From the IMG/VR virus record IMGVR_UViG_3300027749_003742, positions 1 to 60,982 of that record: 60,982 bases of DNA, one strand, 5' to 3'. Position numbers and translations under genes: made by a program. Below the pieces are notes generated by a model. That model was not told where the DNA came from. It saw only the letters and a program-made list of their open reading frames with translations, and made no database searches. Origin of the DNA: a virus. Shown here piece by piece: positions 16,689 through 24,832 of the stretch. The number at the start of each line of letters is the position of its first letter. The stretch's first letter is position 1.

Positions 16689-17009
16689 ATGATTAATAGA
16701 AAAACAAAACAAATACGAGAGGCCAATCTTATATTAGAAAAAAGATATCTTAATGAACAAGTTACCGCCACACCTGTAACACCACCATCCGCAACAACAA
16801 CTCCTTCATCGGCATCAACAAGTCCCGTGGTAACGACTACAACAACAGTAAAAAAAATGTCGGAGACTGATTTAAAAAGTTTACGAGATTGTTCAGGATT
16901 TAATTCAGGTAAATTAACGGGCGGACTAACAATCGGTTCGACTGAAAACAACTATGTTATTTTCAATTTAAATGGTAAACCTTTTTGTAAAAAACAAGAA
17001 ACAAAATAA
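16689..17009 (+). CDS. Leader-tagged protein with Thr/Pro-rich linker
   Basis: Residues 1-25 (R-E-A-N-L-I-L-E-K-R-Y-L-N-E-Q) form a leader with L-N-E at 22-24. It is followed by about 30 residues of Thr/Pro/Ser/Ala linker and then a small domain with two cysteines (D-C-S-G-F-N-S-G, K-P-F-C-K-K). Similar Thr-rich linkers occur in the 41892 and 55949 products. The plus strand is preferred over the antisense frame because of the leader and the downstream terminator. It is probably a virion or exported accessory protein. Confidence 0.7.
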   Translation: MINRKTKQIREANLILEKRYLNEQVTATPVTPPSATTTPSSASTSPVVTTTTTVKKMSETDLKSLRDCSGFNSGKLTGGLTIGSTENNYVIFNLNGKPFCKKQETK

Positions 17010-17013
17010 TAAA

Positions 17014-17038
17014 AAAACCCCAACTAAGGGGTTTTTTT
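17014..17038. terminator. Bidirectional terminator
   Basis: The stem AAACCCC/GGGGTTT has a T run on one side and an A run on the other, between convergent genes. Confidence 0.9.
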
Positions 17039-17040
17039 AT

Positions 17041-17280
17041 TTATAGACTATAAACTTCTCTAAACTTAACTCCTAACAAGTCTTTAGCTTTAGATACCGC
17101 TAAATCTTTTGTTTTCAATCCCCTCTCAACCAATTTCTTAGAATGATAAACACAATAGTCAGTTGAGCTAACCTCCATTTTTTCTCCTCGACCTGAAGCT
17201 TTTTTCATCGAATCTTTTGCGTAAACATCGTAGAAACCAACTTTACAGATGTAACGACCTTTTTGAGTGTCTTTTGCCAT
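17041..17280 (-). CDS. Small basic protein, 79 aa
   Basis: This Lys/Arg-rich soluble protein contains G-R-Y-I-C-K-V-G-F-Y-D-V-Y and a C-terminal helix. It has neither a leader nor a recognised domain. It is transcribed toward the shared terminator. Confidence 0.7.
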   Translation of the reverse strand: MAKDTQKGRYICKVGFYDVYAKDSMKKASGRGEKMEVSSTDYCVYHSKKLVERGLKTKDLAVSKAKDLLGVKFREVYSL

Positions 17281-17318
17281 TTTTTCTTTTTTTTTTGTTA
17301 TGTTAATATATAAATTGT

Positions 17319-17729
17319 TTAGTAATACATTTGGAACGTGAACACAGTATTTCCGTTAACTCGTTTAATAAATACGATACATTTAGGGTTAGGTAATGTG
17401 TCTGTACCGACTTTTAAAATTTCAACACCATCCTCAATTCCATCAGTGAATTTCCAAGAAACCTTTAGTGACGGGGAAATCTCATCACTTGACATTTGTC
17501 TAACAAACTCGTTGTCACACCACTCAACAGAATCCATTTTAAGACCAAGTGATGATAAACACCCCAAATATAGATTTTGTTCTGATGGAGTTAACTTAAC
17601 AAATAATTCATTAGTCATTCTACCCCCAAATCGGAAATCAGAGTCGTTAACTGTTGATACTGAAACTACTTGACCAAAACTAGATAATGTCAAGATTACT
17701 GATACTATAATTACGATTAATTTTTTCAT
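17319..17729 (-). CDS. Exported protein, 136 aa
   Basis: The first 19 residues (MKKLIVIIVSVILTLSSFG) form a Sec signal peptide with a probable cleavage site before Q-V-V-S-V. The mature domain is beta-rich with two Cys. The host-type promoter upstream groups it with the other exported proteins of this window. It may alter the host envelope. Confidence 0.7.
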   Translation of the reverse strand: MKKLIVIIVSVILTLSSFGQVVSVSTVNDSDFRFGGRMTNELFVKLTPSEQNLYLGCLSSLGLKMDSVEWCDNEFVRQMSSDEISPSLKVSWKFTDGIEDGVEILKVGTDTLPNPKCIVFIKRVNGNTVFTFQMYY

Positions 17730-17733
17730 ACAA

Positions 17734-17741
17734 CAAAGATA
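17734..17741 (-). promoter_or_regulatory. Host-type promoter element TATCTTTG
   Basis: The element lies 4 nt before the reverse-strand start at 17729. Confidence 0.65.
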
Positions 17742-17765
17742 TGAGGTTTATTTCTATTTTCCAAA

Positions 17766-17772
17766 TATTTAT
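17766..17772 (+). promoter_or_regulatory. TATTTAT box
   Basis: The box lies 18 nt before the start at 17791. Confidence 0.5.
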
Positions 17773-17790
17773 TATTAAAACTTCTAATAG

Positions 17791-18378
17791 ATGAAAAAAA
17801 TTATAAGATTATCGGAATCTGACTTATATAGAATAGTTAAAAAAGTGATTAAGGAACAGTCTGAATTTGACCCTAAAACCGCATCATATTTTGCTGCGGC
17901 AACTAACGACTTAAGTCCTAAACCCGCATTATATTTTGTTAAAGAAGGTGATAGTTATCAAGCTTGGGTTGAGATAAAGACACGTACTTCTGCCAGAAAC
18001 GCGTACTTATCAATAGGGTTATTACCAAAGGCGGAAACACTTACCGCGACAATTGACGATGGTAATAAAATAGTTTTAACTGGTCCCTCAGTTATTGCGA
18101 ATAAGATTTACGGTGAAATGTATGGTAGTACAACAGGCGTTGCGGTCGTATTCAATGGGGAGCCGTACTTGGCAAATATGATTTTATCAGGGGTTGTTCC
18201 TGACGCTGAAACCGCGATAAAAGAACAAGGTATGAAACCTGTCGAGCCAAAACCTGGTAATCAAATAACAAAAGATAAGTCTTTTTTTATTACGGTAAAA
18301 CCAAATGTTAACAGAGGTAATTATGGTAAAGGGAGTGGAATTAATTTGGTCTCAACTCACGAAGTCCAAGCGGTCTAA
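17791..18378 (+). CDS. Leader-tagged protein (RLSESDL class), 195 aa
   Basis: The protein opens with MKKIIRLSESDLYRIVKKVI followed by K-E-Q-S-E. After this, residues 25-195 form a beta-rich domain with A-Y-L-S-I-G-L-L-P and F-F-I-T-V-K-P-N. A single-domain virion decoration or internal protein is plausible. Nothing specific was recognised. Confidence 0.75.
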   Translation: MKKIIRLSESDLYRIVKKVIKEQSEFDPKTASYFAAATNDLSPKPALYFVKEGDSYQAWVEIKTRTSARNAYLSIGLLPKAETLTATIDDGNKIVLTGPSVIANKIYGEMYGSTTGVAVVFNGEPYLANMILSGVVPDAETAIKEQGMKPVEPKPGNQITKDKSFFITVKPNVNRGNYGKGSGINLVSTHEVQAV

Positions 18379-18415
18379 TCTTTCCTTTTAAATTAAAAAG
18401 AAGTATATTTTTCCA

Positions 18416-18670
18416 ATGAAACAAGAGTTTGTTGAAAAAATGTTAACGTCTTTATTTCCTAAGTCCAAATTAAAAATTGTCTCCTATACATTAATGGATA
18501 GACAACAATTGAATGAGAGTGGTGAGTGGATTAAGGATACTCCCGCAATTTTTATAGATATAACTTTTCCCGAGAATAGTGAAACTAATGAGGTTCTTAA
18601 AGACCTTTATTTAACTGATTACTTATCAAACATGACGGGGTTTGAATTTGCGGTAACTAAGGTACAATAA
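18416..18670 (+). CDS. Small unknown protein, 84 aa
   Basis: The protein begins K-Q-E-F-V-E-K-M-L-T-S-L-F, has an internal Q-L-N-E-S-G segment, and is otherwise beta-rich. An element like TATATTTT precedes the start at close range. Function is unknown. Confidence 0.65.
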   Translation: MKQEFVEKMLTSLFPKSKLKIVSYTLMDRQQLNESGEWIKDTPAIFIDITFPENSETNEVLKDLYLTDYLSNMTGFEFAVTKVQ

Positions 18671-18696
18671 CTATTGTTTAATTCTAATCTTTTTAC

Positions 18697-18704
18697 TACT
18701 TTTG
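18697..18704 (+). promoter_or_regulatory. Host-type promoter element TACTTTTG
   Basis: The element lies 16 nt before the lipoprotein start at 18721. Confidence 0.6.
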
Positions 18705-18720
18705 TGAAAACTAATATTCC

Positions 18721-19170
18721 ATGAAAAAAAGTATTCTATTTTTAATTTTATCGGTAATTCTATTTTCTTGCCAGAAAGAAGAATTAACCCCAAACAATAA
18801 TAACAATCAACCAATAGTTGTTCCTCCTTATACGGGACCGACAACGACTCCTCAAACCATTGTAGGTCAGACATGGGTAATCACTCAGTACAGAGTTGGA
18901 CAATACGGAACAATTTTACCATTAAACGATACTTTAACTTTTGATAATAATACAAATTATCATTATAATTCTTTTACCTCCACATATAGTTTCTATTCTA
19001 CGGGGTCGGTTTATAATTTAACAATGAATTATACTCCGTTTGGTAATTTAAGTGGTAACATAAACGATAATAATATTATTTTGGGGAGTATCCTTGGGAC
19101 TCGATTTGTCGATATCTCAATTGGGTCATCTAATACTACAGAATATTATTTATGGATGGAAAAATTATAA
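18721..19170 (+). CDS. Lipoprotein with lipocalin-like domain
   Basis: MKKSILFLILSVILFSCQK is a lipoprotein signal (lipobox L-F-S-C, Cys 17). An Asn/Pro-rich spacer follows. The mature domain has the G-Q-T-W-V-I-T start, W-x-repeats and alternating strands typical of small Bacteroidota lipocalin-like lipoproteins. It was probably acquired from a host and would be displayed on the cell envelope. A plausible role is blocking superinfection, but this is inferred. Confidence 0.75.
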   Translation: MKKSILFLILSVILFSCQKEELTPNNNNNQPIVVPPYTGPTTTPQTIVGQTWVITQYRVGQYGTILPLNDTLTFDNNTNYHYNSFTSTYSFYSTGSVYNLTMNYTPFGNLSGNINDNNIILGSILGTRFVDISIGSSNTTEYYLWMEKL

Positions 19171-19174
19171 CAAG

Positions 19175-19618
19175 ATGAGTGACGAAGAAACAAACAAGAA
19201 TAATATGAAAGGAACATTACATAAAACAAATCGTGGGTGGATAGTAAAGCAAGTGATTAAGGAAGGTCCACAAGCTAGACTAGTCAACCAGTATCCATTA
19301 GTAGACAATGGACATATAATCGATAAGCATAGGCAAATAACCTCGTTCAATTGTGAAGGATTAGAAGTAGATTTTGAAATACTCACTGATTATGATAACA
19401 ACGGACCTGAACACTTTCCTAAATTTGCAAAGTTAATTACACCTGAAGAATCTGAATTACGAGATTGGGACGTTACTTTAATGGATGGTTTAGAAAATGA
19501 GCCATACATTTCAGATGACTTTAATACAGAAGAAGAGGCTGAACAAGCAAGACGAAAATACGGATATACTAGCGATAATTACTACGTAGACATTTTAAAA
19601 TATGAACAACCTAGATAA
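19175..19618 (+). CDS. Unknown acidic protein, 147 aa
   Basis: I chose the ATG at 19175, 4 nt after the lipoprotein stop, because the longer frame reads antiphase through the lipoprotein end. The protein is acidic with E-E-E-A-E-Q-A-R-R-K-Y-G near the C-terminus. It is not recognised. Confidence 0.7.
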   Translation: MSDEETNKNNMKGTLHKTNRGWIVKQVIKEGPQARLVNQYPLVDNGHIIDKHRQITSFNCEGLEVDFEILTDYDNNGPEHFPKFAKLITPEESELRDWDVTLMDGLENEPYISDDFNTEEEAEQARRKYGYTSDNYYVDILKYEQPR

Positions 19619-19662
19619 AGAAAAATAATTGTAATTCTTTTAGTTTTTTTCTTTTAGTTATA

Positions 19663-19669
19663 TATTTAT
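19663..19669 (+). promoter_or_regulatory. TATTTAT box
   Basis: The box lies 5 nt before the start at 19675. Confidence 0.55.
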
Positions 19670-19674
19670 TATAA

Positions 19675-19845
19675 ATGGGACGATTAAAAAAATACAAAAC
19701 AGAACAAGAAAGAGTTGAAGTACAACGTCTTTGGGCTAAAGAGTATTACTATCGTAACAAGGAAAAGATAAATAAAAAAACAATGGAGAAATATTATGAA
19801 CTACGAAAGAATATACACCCAAATAATAGAAAGAGCGAAGAATAG
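19675..19845 (+). CDS. Small basic ORF upstream of HNH endonuclease, 56 aa
   Basis: This ORF starts MGRLKKYKTEQERVEVQRLW right after a box and overlaps the HNH gene by 50 nt in another frame. The sequence is extremely basic and Tyr-rich (E-Y-Y-Y-R-N-K-E-K), resembling the N-terminal DNA-binding part of some phage HNH proteins. It could be a DNA-binding partner or the detached front part of the endonuclease. Confidence 0.55.
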   Translation: MGRLKKYKTEQERVEVQRLWAKEYYYRNKEKINKKTMEKYYELRKNIHPNNRKSEE

Positions 19846-20413
19846 GGTGTTAGATTGCTATACTGAAAAACATCACATTCTTCCTCGTTGTATAGGTGGT
19901 ACTGATGGGAAAGATAATTTAGTTAGATTAACTGCACGTGAACATTTTATATGTCATAAATTACTAGTTCATATTTATCCCAATAATAAGTTAAAGTTTG
20001 CTCTGTGGTCTATGTGTAGGCGTACCAATAAGCAAAATAGACACATACTTAGTTCTAGAGAGTATGAATCAATCAAATTATTATGGGTTGATTTGAATTC
20101 AAAAAGAATACGAACACAGGAAGAGAGAAAGAAAATGAGCGATTCAAGAAAAGGTATAGTTTTTTCAGACGAAACAAAATTAAAAATGAGTAAGGCAAGA
20201 AGTAGTCAGAAAGATTCACTTGAAAGAATAAAAAAACGAGCAGAGTCTATATCAAAAGTAAAAAAAGGGAATCCACTAACTGACCTACACAAACAGGCAT
20301 TAAAAAAACCAAAAAACAAAATTAAAAATTGTTCAACGTGCCAAATATGTGGTATATATACAACAAAAACAGTAATAAGTAGAAATCATGGAAAAGATAA
20401 ATGTAAAAAATAA
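19796..20413 (+). CDS. HNH homing endonuclease with NUMOD3-like repeats
   Basis: The nuclease core is E-K-H-H-I-L-P-R-C-I-G-G at about residues 24-35, continuing into D-N-L-V-R-L-T-A-R-E-H-F. The C-terminal half has three short helical repeats like R-K-x-M-S-D-S-R-K-G (NUMOD3-type DNA-binding modules) and an ending with C-x2-C. Such enzymes cut an intron-less or endonuclease-less allele to spread their own gene. It overlaps the thyA start by 26 nt, a placement reminiscent of homing endonucleases beside the T4 td gene. Confidence 0.85.
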   Translation: MNYERIYTQIIERAKNRVLDCYTEKHHILPRCIGGTDGKDNLVRLTAREHFICHKLLVHIYPNNKLKFALWSMCRRTNKQNRHILSSREYESIKLLWVDLNSKRIRTQEERKKMSDSRKGIVFSDETKLKMSKARSSQKDSLERIKKRAESISKVKKGNPLTDLHKQALKKPKNKIKNCSTCQICGIYTTKTVISRNHGKDKCKK

Positions 20414-21683
20414 TAAATTAGATAAAACATACACAGACCTACTCCAAGACATCTTAGATAATGGAGTGAAGAAGAATACTCGTAATGGTGAGGTTTTAAG
20501 TGTGTTCGGTAGAACTATGAGATATAAGTTCAAAGATGGTAAATTTCCACTCTTAACTACTAAAAAGATGGCTTGGAAATCAGTAGTAACTGAATTGTTA
20601 TGGTTTTTACGAGGAGATACTAACATTAAGTTTTTAGTTGATAATAATTGTCATATTTGGGTTGGAGATACTTATAAGAAGTATCGAAACACACCCAAAG
20701 AAAAAATGGAAGATGGTGATTTAGAATTTTTATCAGCATCACATGCTTATGAAGATTATTACTTTGAAGAAGATTTTATCGAAATGATAAAAACAGATGA
20801 AAGGTTTGCTAAAAAGTGGGGTGAATTAGGTCCAATTTATGGTAAGCAATGGAGAAATTGGTGTGGATACGAAAAAGTACCGTCAGGATGGTATCATGGT
20901 GCGATAACTCATTATAAAGAAGTCCCTAAGTGTGACCAAATCCAAAACCTAATCAACGACCTTAAAACAAACCCAGACTCAAGACGCCTATTAGTATCAA
21001 GCTGGAACGTTGGACAGTTGTCGGAAATGGTGCTTCCACCTTGTCATTATGGATTTCAAGTTTATACAAGAAAGTTGAGTGCTAAAGAGAAATGGGATTG
21101 GTATGGGAAAAATGGAGGTCCAATGGGAGAACAAAAACTTGTTGCACACATAGTGTATGAAAATGAAGAAGACAATAGTCATATACATTCATGGTTAAAA
21201 ACATGGGCACCAAATGTACCAACCAGAGCAATCTCTTTAATGTGGAATCAACGTTCGTGTGATTTTCCACTCGGGATTCCAATGAATATTGCGTCATATG
21301 GGTTATTATTAGAAATTATAGCCAAAATAGTTAATATGGTTCCTGACGAATTGATTGGTAATTTTGGTGATTGTCACATATACCTTAATCAAATTGAAGG
21401 TGTAAAAGAACAAATTGGTAGAGATTACACTCAAGAAGAGATTCAAGAACATTTACAACAAAGTGGAATGGATGCGTTAACTGAGGAAGCTAGAATGGAA
21501 TATGTTTCAAAATTACCTAAACGAACAAGAGAACCAATGGAATTACCAACATTAAAATTACCAAAAACAGATGCATTTTGGAATGGGTTTGATGTTAGTT
21601 TGTTTGGTCATTTAGACCCAACAGATTTCAAAATAGAAAATTATCAATCACACCCCAAGATTTTTTTCCCACTTTCTAATTAA
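20388..21683 (+). CDS. thyA: Thymidylate synthase ThyA, extended form
   Basis: This enzyme makes dTMP from dUMP using methylene-tetrahydrofolate. Visible landmarks are R-N-G-E-V-L-S-V-F-G (32-41), F-P-L-L-T-T-K-K (53-60), E-L-L-W-F-L-R-G (69-76), G-P-I-Y-G-K-Q-W-R, D-S-R-R-L-L-V-S-S-W-N, and the catalytic cysteine in L-P-P-C-H-Y-G-F-Q (Cys 219). N-I-A-S-Y and F-G-D-C-H-I-Y-L-N-Q come later. At 431 residues it is far longer than bacterial ThyA (about 264). The extra sequence lies at roughly 95-145, 230-285 and the C-terminal part. It overlaps the upstream HNH gene. Phages use it to raise thymidine supply for replication. Confidence 0.95.
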   Translation: MEKINVKNNKLDKTYTDLLQDILDNGVKKNTRNGEVLSVFGRTMRYKFKDGKFPLLTTKKMAWKSVVTELLWFLRGDTNIKFLVDNNCHIWVGDTYKKYRNTPKEKMEDGDLEFLSASHAYEDYYFEEDFIEMIKTDERFAKKWGELGPIYGKQWRNWCGYEKVPSGWYHGAITHYKEVPKCDQIQNLINDLKTNPDSRRLLVSSWNVGQLSEMVLPPCHYGFQVYTRKLSAKEKWDWYGKNGGPMGEQKLVAHIVYENEEDNSHIHSWLKTWAPNVPTRAISLMWNQRSCDFPLGIPMNIASYGLLLEIIAKIVNMVPDELIGNFGDCHIYLNQIEGVKEQIGRDYTQEEIQEHLQQSGMDALTEEARMEYVSKLPKRTREPMELPTLKLPKTDAFWNGFDVSLFGHLDPTDFKIENYQSHPKIFFPLSN

Positions 21684-21692
21684 TTTTTAAGG

Positions 21693-21875
21693 ATGAGAAA
21701 AGAGATAATGGTAGAACGAGAATTACCCGTTAAAAAACCTTTGGTGATTTATGAATCAAAAATAAATGAAGATGACAAGAATGTATTTAATTGTGTTGAA
21801 TGTAATGAAGTAATATTTATTAAGGAACACACATATAATAATGGTATGTGTCATAGATGCGTTAAGGATAAATAA
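21693..21875 (+). CDS. Small zinc-ribbon protein, 60 aa
   Basis: Two CxxC knuckles, C-V-E-C and C-H-R-C, stand 19 residues apart near the C-terminus and should bind one zinc. It follows thyA by 9 nt and is probably in the same transcript. Role unknown. Confidence 0.7.
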   Translation: MRKEIMVERELPVKKPLVIYESKINEDDKNVFNCVECNEVIFIKEHTYNNGMCHRCVKDK

Positions 21876-21899
21876 TGGAAGATTTAACAAAAGATATAT

Positions 21900-22442
21900 A
21901 TGAAAAAATTAATTGAGGTTTTAAAAGAGGCAACAGGTCAGAAATTTGAGTATGGTTGTGTAATGTTATATTTTACATTTCCTGAGATGAATAAAATACA
22001 TGAAATGATTGACCCTGAGGACATTTATTATGAAGAAGGTGATAGAAGTTTCGGATTGGAGGATGAACCTCATACAACCCTTCTATTTGGATTACACGAA
22101 GGTGTCACAAGCGAAGATGTTAGTGGTGTTTTAGATAATTTTAAATTTGGTACCTGTCGAGTTAGTGACGCATCATTATTCCAAAATCCTCAACACGATA
22201 TTTTAAAATTTGATGTGTCAGGAACCAATCTACATAATGCTAATAGAGAACTTAAAAAATTTCCTTATACAAATAATTTTCCTGATTATCATCCACATCT
22301 AACTGTTGGATATTTAAAACCAGGTCGTGGTAAAAAATACGTTAAAAAACTTAATGGATTAACATTCCGATTAACTCCTGAATACGCGGTTTATTCTAAA
22401 CCAAACGGAGGCCAAGATAAGTTGGAGATAACGTCATCTTAA
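21900..22442 (+). CDS. 2H phosphoesterase / LigT-like (2'-5' RNA ligase-like), leader-like N-terminus
   Basis: Two HxT motifs define the 2H superfamily: H-T-T at 58-60 and H-L-T at 133-135, the latter followed by V-G-Y-L-K-P-G. Members hydrolyse or ligate 2'-5' and cyclic phosphates of RNA or nucleotides. Some phage members cleave 2'-5' or cyclic-oligonucleotide defence signals, so an anti-CBASS role is possible but not shown. The first ten residues, MKKLIEVLKE, match the T4-like leader class also seen at 28898. At 180 residues it is of normal size. Confidence 0.8.
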   Translation: MKKLIEVLKEATGQKFEYGCVMLYFTFPEMNKIHEMIDPEDIYYEEGDRSFGLEDEPHTTLLFGLHEGVTSEDVSGVLDNFKFGTCRVSDASLFQNPQHDILKFDVSGTNLHNANRELKKFPYTNNFPDYHPHLTVGYLKPGRGKKYVKKLNGLTFRLTPEYAVYSKPNGGQDKLEITSS

Positions 22443-22483
22443 ACAATTTTAAATATACAAAGAGTATTAATGACTCTCCATTA

Positions 22484-22490
22484 TATTTAT
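22484..22490 (+). promoter_or_regulatory. TATTTAT box
   Basis: The box lies 6 nt before the start at 22497 and decides that start. Confidence 0.55.
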
Positions 22491-22496
22491 ATTAAT

Positions 22497-22886
22497 ATGA
22501 AAGTTACCGTTATACACAGAAATTCAGGAGTTGAGGAGGAAGAATATAAGTTCTATGATAATTTCATTAAATTCCTACAAAAAGAATATCCTTTAAAAAA
22601 TGATATATCTGTTGTTTTTGTTGGTGATAGAATTGGTGAAATGACAACTGGGTCTAGAACTCATGATGGTGAATTACGAATTTTAACTAAGGGACGAATT
22701 AATAGAGATATCTTACGTACACTTGCCCACGAATGGACACATGAATATCAGATGGGTGTTTTAAATAGAAGACGAGGTCCCGATATCGGTGGTCAAAATG
22801 AGGATGAAGCCAACGCAATATCAGGACAAGTAATGAAGAAGTTTGAGAAAAAGTATCCGAAGATTGAAAAGAAAATGTATGATTAA
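22497..22886 (+). CDS. Putative zinc metallopeptidase (HEWTH)
   Basis: I chose the ATG at 22497, which follows a box; the in-frame ATG at 22470 would put the box inside the gene. The HExxH zincin motif is H-E-W-T-H at residues 78-82. A downstream acidic segment D-E-A-N-A-I-S-G could give the third ligand. The 129-residue protein has no leader or signal. Its substrate is unknown. Confidence 0.65.
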   Translation: MKVTVIHRNSGVEEEEYKFYDNFIKFLQKEYPLKNDISVVFVGDRIGEMTTGSRTHDGELRILTKGRINRDILRTLAHEWTHEYQMGVLNRRRGPDIGGQNEDEANAISGQVMKKFEKKYPKIEKKMYD

Positions 22887-23437
22887 TACTTAAGGTACCT
22901 CCAATTTTTTTGGTAGTCTTTATTTTTCTCACAAAAACGTGCGTAGTCGTTAATCATCGGTCGACCCGTATTATAACAACCACAAACTATTTCCCAATCC
23001 CCATATTTTTTATATAGTCTTTGTAATAATTTAACGCTCGTCTCAATGTTAAATCTAATGTCTGTCTTTAATTTTTTAACCGATACTTTTTTATGACAGA
23101 TATAATCTGCGGTCGAAGGCATAACTTGCATTGGACCTACCGCACCAACAGGGGACGTTCTTGAGGGATTGTAACTCCAATCAAACGGACCCTCGTATCG
23201 AGTTTCTAAAAATGCGATATTGTAGATAATATGTTTTGGAATCTCATATTCATCAGAATATTTCTCCAAATTCTCATACATCAATATTGATGACGGTTTG
23301 TTAATGTCACTACTATGACCAAAATCTATTCTCTCAAAAGACTTATATGTAAAATCTTGTTTTAATTCGTGAGAACATAGTAAAACTATGACGGTGACTG
23401 AAAATAAGACAACTAATAATGTTTTTTGAATATTCAT
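22883..23437 (-). CDS. Membrane-anchored lytic transglycosylase (SLT-like)
   Basis: Residues 6-22 form an N-terminal membrane anchor. The SLT domain shows its catalytic Glu in F-L-E-T-R-Y (about residue 77), then G-A-V-G-P-M-Q-V-M-P-S-T-A (about 93-105), and the late C-Y-N-T-G segment (usually YNxG). It would cleave glycan strands of peptidoglycan with formation of an anhydro end. It lies next to another membrane protein (23449) on the same strand, possibly a lysis or cell-wall-remodelling pair. It overlaps the metallopeptidase gene by 4 nt convergently. Confidence 0.8.
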   Translation of the reverse strand: MNIQKTLLVVLFSVTVIVLLCSHELKQDFTYKSFERIDFGHSSDINKPSSILMYENLEKYSDEYEIPKHIIYNIAFLETRYEGPFDWSYNPSRTSPVGAVGPMQVMPSTADYICHKKVSVKKLKTDIRFNIETSVKLLQRLYKKYGDWEIVCGCYNTGRPMINDYARFCEKNKDYQKNWRYLKY

Positions 23438-23448
23438 AGATTTAGATT

Positions 23449-23781
23449 TTAAGGGTTAGTAACTTGAGTGTGTTGTCCCCACACATTTTTTGCGTACAAT
23501 GAGAAGATTGTATTACCTATCGAGTCTTCATAAATAGTGTAATCTCCTGACTTAATGTCAATGATGATTAAGTTGTTATTTTGGTCGATGGCTAAATTAA
23601 CATCACGTTGTTTAACTTTAATTACCTCTGTTTTTACCTCTTGCGGTTTGTTATTCATCTTATTGTAGTAATACCCAATAAAGAAGGATGCGATACAAGA
23701 TAGACCAATAATGGAATAAATTGTAATACTTTTTAACACTTTTTTAACGTTGTCAACAACGGTTTTTATTTTTTCGTTCAT
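23449..23781 (-). CDS. Small single-pass membrane protein, 110 aa
   Basis: One transmembrane helix lies at about residues 20-40 (I-Y-S-I-I-G-L-S-C-I-A-S-F-F-I-G-Y-Y-Y). The N-terminus is Lys-rich and cytoplasmic, and the C-terminal domain has about 70 periplasmic residues. It lies 11 nt upstream of the transglycosylase in the same orientation. It could be a spanin- or Rz-like partner, but no family signature was seen. Confidence 0.65.
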   Translation of the reverse strand: MNEKIKTVVDNVKKVLKSITIYSIIGLSCIASFFIGYYYNKMNNKPQEVKTEVIKVKQRDVNLAIDQNNNLIIIDIKSGDYTIYEDSIGNTIFSLYAKNVWGQHTQVTNP

Positions 23782-23844
23782 AATTTTTATTTTAATTGTT
23801 TATATAAAGTTAGTTGAAACACTTTAATTAATCAAATTGAATCA

Positions 23845-23851
23845 TATTTAT
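23845..23851 (+). promoter_or_regulatory. TATTTAT box
   Basis: The box lies 5 nt before the start at 23857. Confidence 0.55.
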
Positions 23852-23856
23852 TAGAT

Positions 23857-24342
23857 ATGGATAAGTTGACCAAAAAAGAAATGTTAATCGTCAAGTACAT
23901 TGTTGCACAAAATTCCCTTGTAAACTTACAAAAGGAATTAAAGGAGTATCGTGCGGTTGGTCATGGACCCGAATGTGTGACTGGTGTTCTCAGATATTTT
24001 TCTATACCTAAACGTGATGATGAGTATAGTATACAATACTTAAATTATTGTGTGGAAAATTACAGTAATATTAATAATGGGGATTATTCAAAACCCATTG
24101 AGAGAGCGATAAAATTTAGGGTTGAAGCCGACGCCATCGAAACTCAAACAGTATATAAAACTTATACGGTTCACTACGTAACAATACCATCGTTAAAAGA
24201 TGACATAGTTGAGCATATTACTGAAGACTTTTGGAATTATGAGCCTGAAAGTGATATTAGGGATTATGGTGATACCGATATTGAGAGACTAGAGTACAAT
24301 GACCCTGAAATTAGTGATGAAGACCCATTTGTCATAGAGTAA
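23857..24342 (+). CDS. Unknown acidic protein, 161 aa
   Basis: The N-terminus MDKLTKKEMLIVKYIV has a T-K-K-E-M-L core loosely like the leader classes. The C-terminal 50 residues are strongly acidic (D-I-R-D-Y-G-D-T-D-I-E-R). The TATTTAT box suggests late expression. Function is unknown. Confidence 0.7.
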   Translation: MDKLTKKEMLIVKYIVAQNSLVNLQKELKEYRAVGHGPECVTGVLRYFSIPKRDDEYSIQYLNYCVENYSNINNGDYSKPIERAIKFRVEADAIETQTVYKTYTVHYVTIPSLKDDIVEHITEDFWNYEPESDIRDYGDTDIERLEYNDPEISDEDPFVIE

Positions 24343-24355
24343 GTTAGTATCTCAA

Positions 24356-24781
24356 TTAAGAGACACTAACAACTTCTAAATCAAAAATCAATTTCTTACC
24401 CGCTAATGGATGATTGGCGTCAATTTTAACCAATTCGTCACCAACTTCAAGTATTTTGATGATTACAGGACCTTGAGGACTCATTCCTTGTAATGTTTCT
24501 CCGACTTGAACTCCTTCAGGAACTTGAGTTTTTGGGATTTCGGTAATCAATTCCTCTCGGTATTGACCATAAGCATCCACAGACTCGATTTCAACTGTTT
24601 TCTTTTCACCTTCAGACATTTCAAGTAAACCCATTTCAAAACCTTTGATTAGTTTACCTTCACCTAAAACTGCGGTTAATGGTTCACGACCCTCAACTAA
24701 GGAAGAGTCGAACACAGACCCATCTTCTAATCTACCTGTGTAATTAACTGTTACGGTGTTACCGTTCTCAATTTTTTTCAT
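24356..24781 (-). CDS. FKBP-type peptidyl-prolyl isomerase (SlyD-like)
   Basis: This is a 141-residue protein with the FKBP start V-T-V-N-Y-T-G-R-L-E-D-G-S-V-F-D-S-S (residues 10-27), an inserted IF domain between about 65 and 115 with A-Y-G-Q-Y, and the SlyD-family hallmark N-H-P-L-A-G-K-K-L-I-F-D-L-E-V near 124-138. The Cys/His-rich metal tail of E. coli SlyD is absent. It catalyses cis-trans prolyl isomerisation and acts as a chaperone. With DnaK (30371) and the zinc-finger proteins it suggests a phage folding toolkit. Confidence 0.9.
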   Translation of the reverse strand: MKKIENGNTVTVNYTGRLEDGSVFDSSLVEGREPLTAVLGEGKLIKGFEMGLLEMSEGEKKTVEIESVDAYGQYREELITEIPKTQVPEGVQVGETLQGMSPQGPVIIKILEVGDELVKIDANHPLAGKKLIFDLEVVSVS

Positions 24782-24832
24782 TTTTGTATAATTTTAGATA
24801 AACATAAGAACAAACAAAACAATAATCAAATA

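Noticed and set aside
16682-16951. Reverse-strand ORF opposite the Thr/Pro-rich gene
   Set aside because: Its Val/Thr-rich sequence is the complement of the Thr/Pro linker; the plus strand has the leader peptide and a correctly placed terminator.
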